Shown here one piece after another: positions 23,142 through 27,966 of a stretch of DNA of 27,966 nt. The position numbers were made by a program, and so were the translations under genes. The number at the start of each line of letters is the position of its first letter. The first letter of the stretch is position 1. The notes beneath the pieces were generated by a model. It had not been told where the DNA came from. It saw only the letters and a program-made list of their open reading frames with translations, and did not search any database. The stretch is taken from assembly GCA_046597895.1 (NCBI GenBank), contig JBKJJS010000414.1, forward strand, positions 1-27,966, given 5' to 3'. This DNA comes from WLJO01 sp046597895. Its GTDB lineage: Bacteria > Actinomycetota > Acidimicrobiia > Acidimicrobiales > Ilumatobacteraceae.

Positions 23142-23286
23142 CGTGACAGGGGCCAGGAGGACGAGGAGGGCGACGCCGATGAGGCCATTGCTGATCGCCA
23201 GGGCATAGCGGCGGCGCCGGGAGCAGCAGGAGCGGCGTGAGGCTTTGGACCCACCACGGCCCGGCGGAACCTTGACGTCGGGGCGC

Positions 23287-24495
23287 TCAGCCGAACAGGT
23301 GCTGGAGCCTCCGCACGCCCTCTTCGAGATCCTTGTCGGCGAGCGCGAACGACAGCCGGGCGTAACCCGGCGCCCCGAATGCTTCGCCGGGTACGAGCGC
23401 CACGCTCACCTCGGACAGGATGACATCGGCGAGTTCGAGCGTGTCCCGGCACACCCGCCCTTCCGCGCCGACCGGCTTGCCGAGCAACTTCTCGAACGAG
23501 GGAAAGCAGTAGAACGCGCCCTGCGGCTCCAGACACGACACGCCCGGGATGTCGGACAGCATCGACTGCATCGTGCGGCCGCGCCGCTCGAACGCCTCGC
23601 GCATCATGGCCACCGCCGACAGATCCCCTGTCACGGCGGCCAGCGCCGCCTTCTGTGCCACGTTGCACACGTTCGACGTGGAGTGGCTCTGCAGGTTCGT
23701 CGCCGCCTTGATGACGTCCTTCGGGCCGATCATCCAGCCAACCCGCCAACCCGTCATCGCATACGTCTTCGCCACGCCGTTGAGCACGAGGCACTGATCG
23801 GCGATGTCGGGAACAAGGGTTGGCATGGACGTGAACCGGTGCGGGCCGTAGGTGAGGTGCTCGTAGATCTCGTCCGTGATGACCCAGATACCGTGGCGCA
23901 GCGCCCACCACGCGATGGCCTCAACCTCCTCCGGCGGGTAGACCACGCCCGTCGGGTTGTCGGGCGACACGAACAGCACGGCCTTCGTACGGTCGGTGCG
24001 GGCAGCCTCCAACTGGTCGACAGTGACTCGGAACCCCGTCTCTTCCGAGGTGTCGATGACCTTCGCGACACCGCCGGCCAACGCGATCGCTTCGGGGTAT
24101 GTGACCCAATAGGGAGCAGGGCAGATCACCTCGTCGCCCGGATCGCACAGCACGGCCATGGCGGCGAACACGGCGTGCTTCCCACCGTTTGTGACGAGGA
24201 CCTGTTCGGGAGTGACGTCGTAGTCACTATCCCGCTTCGTCTTGGCGGCGATGCCGGCCCGCAGCTCGGGGAGGCCGGCCGCAGGCGTGTAGCGGTGCAT
24301 GGCCGGGTCCTTCGCGGCGGCGACGGCCGCCTCCACGATGTGCTCCGGCGTCGGGAAGTCCGGCTCACCGGCGCCGAAGCCAATGACGTCCTCCCCCGCC
24401 GCCTTCAGGGCCTTGGCCTTGGCATCGACGGCGAGCGTCGGCGACTCGGAGATGGCGGCGATGCGGCTGGAGATTCGGTTTGTGATTCTGCTCAC
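23287..24495 (-). CDS. aspC: Class I aminotransferase (aspartate aminotransferase, Ib type)
   Basis: A 402-residue PLP enzyme. IGFGAGEPDFPTP (38-50), VTNGGKHAVF (substrate/PLP loop), SPDNPTGVVYPPEE with Asn180, DEIYEHLTYG with Asp208 and Tyr211, NGVAKTYAMTGWRVGW with Schiff-base Lys243, and YARLSFAL with the carboxylate-binding Arg match the bacterial Ib aspartate/prephenate aminotransferase group. It moves the amino group between aspartate and 2-oxoglutarate; prephenate may also be used. The start is GTG 24495, agreeing with family N-termini (SRITNRISSRIAAISES). The start codon lies inside the TGTGA-N6-TCACA site shared with the divergent serC, so a bound regulator would overlap the beginning of this transcript. 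Confidence 0.92.
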   Translation of the reverse strand: MSRITNRISSRIAAISESPTLAVDAKAKALKAAGEDVIGFGAGEPDFPTPEHIVEAAVAAAKDPAMHRYTPAAGLPELRAGIAAKTKRDSDYDVTPEQVLVTNGGKHAVFAAMAVLCDPGDEVICPAPYWVTYPEAIALAGGVAKVIDTSEETGFRVTVDQLEAARTDRTKAVLFVSPDNPTGVVYPPEEVEAIAWWALRHGIWVITDEIYEHLTYGPHRFTSMPTLVPDIADQCLVLNGVAKTYAMTGWRVGWMIGPKDVIKAATNLQSHSTSNVCNVAQKAALAAVTGDLSAVAMMREAFERRGRTMQSMLSDIPGVSCLEPQGAFYCFPSFEKLLGKPVGAEGRVCRDTLELADVILSEVSVALVPGEAFGAPGYARLSFALADKDLEEGVRRLQHLFG

Positions 24496-24496
24496 A
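24481..24496 (+). promoter_or_regulatory. CRP/GlxR-type operator between aspC and serC
   Basis: TGTGATTCTGCTCACA is an exact match to the CRP family consensus TGTGA-N6-TCACA, with perfect inverted 5-bp arms. It covers the aspC start codon and lies 21 nt upstream of the serC ATG. In Mycobacterium tuberculosis the CRP homologue Rv3676 recognises this consensus and serC is among its reported targets, from memory. Activity here is inference. Confidence 0.6.
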
Positions 24497-24517
24497 ATCG
24501 CCCATGCTGGCAGGCCG

Positions 24518-25666
24518 ATGACCCAAAACCCCCACGAGATTCGTATTCCTTCCGATCTTCTGCCCGCCGACGGCCGGTTCGGCTGCGGTCCGTCGCGCGT
24601 CCGTCAGGAGGCATCCGACGCCCTCCATGCGGTCGCGAAGACGTGGCTCGGTACATCGCACCGTCAGGCCCCCGTGAAAACCTTGGTCGGCACAGTGCGG
24701 TCCGGACTCTCGGAGTTGTTCGCGCTGCCCGACGGCTGGGAGATCGTCCTCGGCAACGGCGGCTCCACCATGTTTTGGGACGTGGCGACGTTCGGGCTCA
24801 TCGAGGAGTGCAGCGCTCACTTCGTGTTCGGCGAGTTCTCCTCGAAGTTCGCCGAGGCATCGGCGGCGGCACCCCACCTCGGTGACCCAGTCGTCATCGA
24901 GTCGGCCACGGGAGATCACCCCGAGATCCGGTCCGTCGACGGGTGCACGACGTACGCGCTGACGCACAATGAGACGTCCACCGGGGTGGCGATGAACCTC
25001 GCCCGGCCGCCCGGCGCCGCCGACGGATCGCTCGTGGTCGTCGATGCCACGTCGGCCGCTGGCGGCCTTCCCTGGTCGCCCGACGCCGTGGACGTCTACT
25101 ACTTCGCGCCTCAGAAGTGCTTCGCGTCGGACGGCGGGCTGTGGCTCGCCGCCTGCTCCCCCGCCGCCGTCGAACGCATTGAGCGCATCGCGGCGTCCGG
25201 CCGGTGGACGCCGGCCTCGCTGTCGTTGAAGCTCGCCCTCGACAACAGTCGACTCGACCAGACATACAACACCCCGGCCCTCACCACGTTGTTCCTTCTC
25301 GACCAGCAAATCCAGTGGATGCTCGCCAACGGAGGCCTCGCGTGGTGCGCGGCTCGCTGTCGGGAGTCGTCCCGAATCCTCTACGACTGGGCCGAGACCC
25401 GGTCGTGGGCGACCCCGTTCGTGACAGACACGTCGAAGCGATCCGGGGTCGTCGGCACCATCGACCTGGCGGCCCCAGCCGACGGCGGAGTGGCTGCCGC
25501 TGATGTGAACGCGGCCCTTCGCGCCAACGGGATCGTCGATACGGACTCCTACCGCAAGCTCGGTCGTAACCAACTGCGCGTCGGCATGTTCCCGTCTGTG
25601 CCGCCGAGCGATGTCGAGTCGCTCACCCGCAGCATCGACCACGTCGTCGGCGCGCTCACCTCGTGA
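24518..25666 (+). CDS. serC: Phosphoserine aminotransferase, actinobacterial type
   Basis: A 382-residue PLP enzyme. The N-terminus (EIRIPSDLLPADGRFGCGPSRVR) resembles mycobacterial SerC. GTSHRQ (45-50), LGNGGSTMFWD, HNETSTGV, VVVDATSAAGGLPW with Asp176, and APQKCFASDGGLW with Schiff-base Lys200 follow the family. It converts 3-phosphohydroxypyruvate and glutamate to phosphoserine in serine synthesis. The frame is open upstream to 24299, but that region is the divergent aspC gene; ATG 24518 fits the family start. Only 22 nt separate the two divergent starts and they contain the downstream end of the CRP-like site. The PAC2 gene follows after 27 nt. Confidence 0.94.
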   Translation: MTQNPHEIRIPSDLLPADGRFGCGPSRVRQEASDALHAVAKTWLGTSHRQAPVKTLVGTVRSGLSELFALPDGWEIVLGNGGSTMFWDVATFGLIEECSAHFVFGEFSSKFAEASAAAPHLGDPVVIESATGDHPEIRSVDGCTTYALTHNETSTGVAMNLARPPGAADGSLVVVDATSAAGGLPWSPDAVDVYYFAPQKCFASDGGLWLAACSPAAVERIERIAASGRWTPASLSLKLALDNSRLDQTYNTPALTTLFLLDQQIQWMLANGGLAWCAARCRESSRILYDWAETRSWATPFVTDTSKRSGVVGTIDLAAPADGGVAAADVNAALRANGIVDTDSYRKLGRNQLRVGMFPSVPPSDVESLTRSIDHVVGALTS

Positions 25667-25693
25667 CCGGCTGCGGCTGACAAGCTGTCTGTG

Positions 25694-26572
25694 ATGGCCG
25701 GTCCCGAACTTTCCTTGACGAGCAGCGAGCCGCCGACGCTTCACCGACCGATCATGGTCGTGGCCTTGACGGGGTTGTTCGACGTGTCAAGGTCCGCCAC
25801 GAACGCGCTGCATCACCTCGTATCGACCCGCACTGTCGAGACGATCGCCTCGATCGACCCGGACGGTTTCTACGACTTCACCCAGGAACGGCCGCAGGTG
25901 TGGCTCGACGAGGTCGGCGACCGACAGATCTCGTGGCCGGGGAACGAGTTCCACGCCGTCCGTTTCGCCGGCGGCAACCATGATCTCGTCGTGCTCTCGG
26001 GTGTCGAGCCGCACGTACGGTGGAAGACATTTGCTGGCCACATCGTCCGGGTGGCGGAGCAGTGCCGCTGCGAGGTGATCGTCACCGTCGGAGCAGCCGC
26101 CGACGCGGTACCCCATACGCGGACGCCGGGCGTCTTCGGTTCGTCCACGAACGAGGATCTCGCCCGGCGACTCGGCCTGTCCCGGCCGCAGTACCAGGGC
26201 CCCACCGGGCTGTTCGGCGTGCTCCACCAGGCACTCGAGCGCACGCGCCTCCCTGCCATCTCCTTGCGGGTGCCGGTCCCCCACTACCTCGTCAACGCCG
26301 AGCACCCACAGTCCACTGCCGCACTCTTGCGCCACCTCGAGCACGTGCTCGGGGTCTCGACCGGACATGCCGATCTGAGCAGCGAGATCGAGCGGTGGCG
26401 GGACCTCCACGATGCCGCGGTCTCGACAGACCAACAGGCGCTGGCGTTCGTGCGAATCCTCGAGAGCGAGTTCGACCGTCGCACCGAGGCCGCCATTCCG
26501 AGCGCCGACGACCTGGCCGAGGAGTTCGAGCGGTTCCTACGCGAGCAACGCCCAGACGACCCGACTCACTGA
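25694..26572 (+). CDS. PAC2-family protein (proteasome assembly chaperone-like)
   Basis: A 292-residue protein. Blocks VVALTGLFDVSRSATNALHHL, QERPQVWLDE, HDLVVLSGVEPHVRWKTFAGHIVRVAEQ, VGAAADAVPHTRTP and GPTGLFGVLHQALER (each in part) match actinobacterial PAC2 proteins, which share the fold of the eukaryotic and archaeal PAC2 proteasome assembly chaperones. The C-terminal 60 residues are helical and charged (EIERWRDLHDAA, ADDLAEEFERFLREQ), as in other actinobacterial members. Molecular function is unproven; a link to the actinobacterial proteasome is a hypothesis and no proteasome genes are visible here. ATG 25694 is used; an adjoining GTG 25691 would add one residue. It probably shares the serC transcript and ends 6 nt from the convergent phosphotransferase gene. 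Confidence 0.87.
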   Translation: MAGPELSLTSSEPPTLHRPIMVVALTGLFDVSRSATNALHHLVSTRTVETIASIDPDGFYDFTQERPQVWLDEVGDRQISWPGNEFHAVRFAGGNHDLVVLSGVEPHVRWKTFAGHIVRVAEQCRCEVIVTVGAAADAVPHTRTPGVFGSSTNEDLARRLGLSRPQYQGPTGLFGVLHQALERTRLPAISLRVPVPHYLVNAEHPQSTAALLRHLEHVLGVSTGHADLSSEIERWRDLHDAAVSTDQQALAFVRILESEFDRRTEAAIPSADDLAEEFERFLREQRPDDPTH

Positions 26573-26578
26573 TCGGCG

Positions 26579-27916
26579 TCAGATCGGCACGGATGCGTCA
26601 AGTCGAGCGAAGTAGTACTGCAGGCCATCGGCAAGTTCGCGTCGGCGCACGTGCTCAAGTCGAGTGACGATCGCCGCGTAGCTCACAGCCTGATACCCGG
26701 CGGCCAGCCCGACGAGCGCTGGACGGAGCGCCTCGACCCGATCGATGGGGCACACGGCAGACCACGCATCGAGGGCCGCCATCCATGCGCGCTCGCCCCG
26801 ATCGGCGTCATCGCTCAAGAAGCTCGACCATGTGAGGGGGTCGACCAGTGGGTGGCCGATAGCTGCGTCGGACCAATCGAAAATGACGGCTCTCCCCTTG
26901 CTCAACGCCACGTTGTACGGATGGAAGTCCCCGTGGACGAGCGTGTCAGGAAAGGGCAGCCGGTCGACGTCGGCGGCCGCTCTCCTGGCCCACGCCACGA
27001 TGGTGGCTGCCCGCTCGGGTGTCACGTCGATCCATGCCACCACCACGGGGTCTTCGAACATGTCGGCCAGCGCGTCGGGGAGCGTCGAAAAGCGACGATC
27101 GGGGCAACCCGCCGAGATGAGTTCGGCAGTTCGCCCGACGAATGCCTGTTGGAGCGTGACGAGTTGCTGTATGGCCAAAACGTCGCAGTCGGGGTGATCA
27201 GCTACGACGTCCGACCCCACATCGTCAAGCAGCAGCCAGCCCTCCTGTGCCTTGGTGGCGATGACAGGCGCGACTGATCCCGGAGCCTCGCGGTGCAGCA
27301 TCGCGGTCACAGCAGGTTCGTGCTGGAACAGCGGGAACACCGCCTTGAACCACGCTCGGCCCTCGGCGGTCTCGACGCGCATCACCGCAGAGATGCCCCA
27401 ATGCCGGAACTGCTCCACCGGCCCTGTCACCGTCCTGCCGGACGCCGTGAGCTGTTGACGGATCCACGCCGTTGCGCCGGCAAACCAGCCGGATCGGGAC
27501 CAACGCGGGAGGAGCGGCGACGCCCGTGGCCCCGCCCGGGATGCGGTGATCAACTCAGCCAACGCCATCCGTAGCCCCGGTGCCACATCCGGATCGGTAT
27601 CTGCGATCTGGCGCCACGCGGTGCCAGCCGGAGGCAGCCATGCCACGGGGGGCGACTCCACCACGATCAATGTGGGGACTGGTCCGGCCCCTTCGTCGTC
27701 GTGCGCCTGGTCGTGATCGAAGTGGATCTCGAGGAGAGGTCCCTCGAGGCTGAACGCGCTCCTCACAGCCCGCAGCGCCGCCAACACACTCGTGTCACCG
27801 TCGGCGAACTCGACCATGAGCGACGGCAATCCACCGCGGTCGTTCACGAGCAGCGCGGCCCCCGTTGGATCGGTGACCAGGCAGAAGACGTGGCGCTGCT
27901 GGCGATCCTCGGTCAC
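26579..27916 (-). CDS. APH-fold phosphotransferase with extra N-terminal domain
   Basis: The C-terminal half is an aminoglycoside-phosphotransferase/choline-kinase-like kinase: WLLLDDVGSDV (hinge), LVHGDFHPYNVAL with catalytic Asp and Asn (Brenner motif HGDxxxxN), and AVIFDWSDAAIGHPLVD with the metal-binding Asp. The first 130 residues (HVFCLVTDPTGAALLVNDRGG, then LLEIHFDHDQ) form a separate alpha/beta region resembling the beginning of Nudix folds but without a Nudix box; this is speculative. Substrate is unknown: aminoglycosides, sugars or other small alcohols are all possible, and resistance should not be assumed. GTG 27916 was chosen because GAGG lies 8 nt upstream; GTG 27952 is in frame and the frame is open to the window edge, so the N-terminus could be longer. 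Confidence 0.82.
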   Translation of the reverse strand: MTEDRQQRHVFCLVTDPTGAALLVNDRGGLPSLMVEFADGDTSVLAALRAVRSAFSLEGPLLEIHFDHDQAHDDEGAGPVPTLIVVESPPVAWLPPAGTAWRQIADTDPDVAPGLRMALAELITASRAGPRASPLLPRWSRSGWFAGATAWIRQQLTASGRTVTGPVEQFRHWGISAVMRVETAEGRAWFKAVFPLFQHEPAVTAMLHREAPGSVAPVIATKAQEGWLLLDDVGSDVVADHPDCDVLAIQQLVTLQQAFVGRTAELISAGCPDRRFSTLPDALADMFEDPVVVAWIDVTPERAATIVAWARRAAADVDRLPFPDTLVHGDFHPYNVALSKGRAVIFDWSDAAIGHPLVDPLTWSSFLSDDADRGERAWMAALDAWSAVCPIDRVEALRPALVGLAAGYQAVSYAAIVTRLEHVRRRELADGLQYYFARLDASVPI

Positions 27917-27966
27917 TCCGACAGCCTCGCACGATGGCTCGTCGCAACGCACCGGAGATTCGATCG

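Noticed and set aside
23245..24885. Plus-strand frame of 546 codons across aspC and serC starts
   Set aside because: It runs antisense to a complete aminotransferase and out of frame with serC; composition is shadow-like.
27225..27503. Small frames inside the phosphotransferase gene as separate genes
   Set aside because: They are out-of-frame shadows of a continuous kinase reading frame with intact catalytic motifs.

Overview
The window is bacterial chromosome with high GC and almost no non-coding space. It fits an actinobacterium, most likely of the Acidimicrobiia/Ilumatobacter kind. The support is a mycothiol-type DinB/MDMPI protein, a PAC2-family protein, an actinobacterial-style SerC, frequent GTG/TTG starts, start codons placed 6-7 nt after TAnnnT boxes (leaderless style), and many ATGA/TGATG overlaps. 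The exact lineage is inference. I see no rRNA, tRNA, CRISPR array, insertion sequence, phage gene or attachment site. No stretch over 300 bases lacks a gene; the longest gaps are 20991-21227 (a riboswitch leader), 23142-23286 (probable N-terminal coding sequence of the next gene) and 13410-13525 (a divergent promoter region).

Layout. 1-3044 (minus): SDR oxidoreductase, NfuA-like Fe-S carrier, small lipoprotein, and an HMG-CoA-synthase-like thiolase-fold protein running off the left edge. 3087-9479 (plus): CDF metal transporter and EamA permease, then a TPP riboswitch starting inside the end of the EamA gene and controlling a thiamine salvage operon (thiamine pyrophosphokinase, then binding protein, two-domain permease and ATPase of a thiamine ABC importer), with a GNAT acetyltransferase coupled at the end. 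9483-11812 (minus): MDMPI-like protein overlapping a CopC-CopD copper protein. 11850-12371 (plus): corrinoid adenosyltransferase. 12384-13409 (minus): L,D-transpeptidase. 13526-15990 (plus): overlapping 6-phosphogluconate dehydrogenase and glucose-6-phosphate dehydrogenase genes. 16002-18158 (minus): a secreted lipoprotein copper amine oxidase. 18197-21230 (minus): a BtuFCD-type ABC importer behind a cobalamin riboswitch. 21228-24495 (minus): MalY/PatB C-S lyase, EEP-family hydrolase and class I aminotransferase. 24518-26572 (plus): SerC and a PAC2 protein, facing the aminotransferase across a TGTGA-N6-TCACA site. 26579 to the right edge (minus): APH-fold phosphotransferase.

How the genes work together. 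Two vitamin salvage modules are each under their own riboswitch: thiamine import plus pyrophosphorylation, and B12 import, with a corrinoid adenosyltransferase nearby. Both riboswitches appear to act on translation. A copper theme links CopCD with the copper amine oxidase, though they are not in one operon. Central metabolism is represented by the NADPH-forming start of the pentose phosphate pathway and by amino acid aminotransferases, where the CRP/GlxR-like site suggests cAMP-type control of serC/aspC. Nothing here amounts to a wholly new multi-gene system. The strongest points for follow-up are the overlapping TPP riboswitch, the CRP-like site and the lipoprotein copper amine oxidase.
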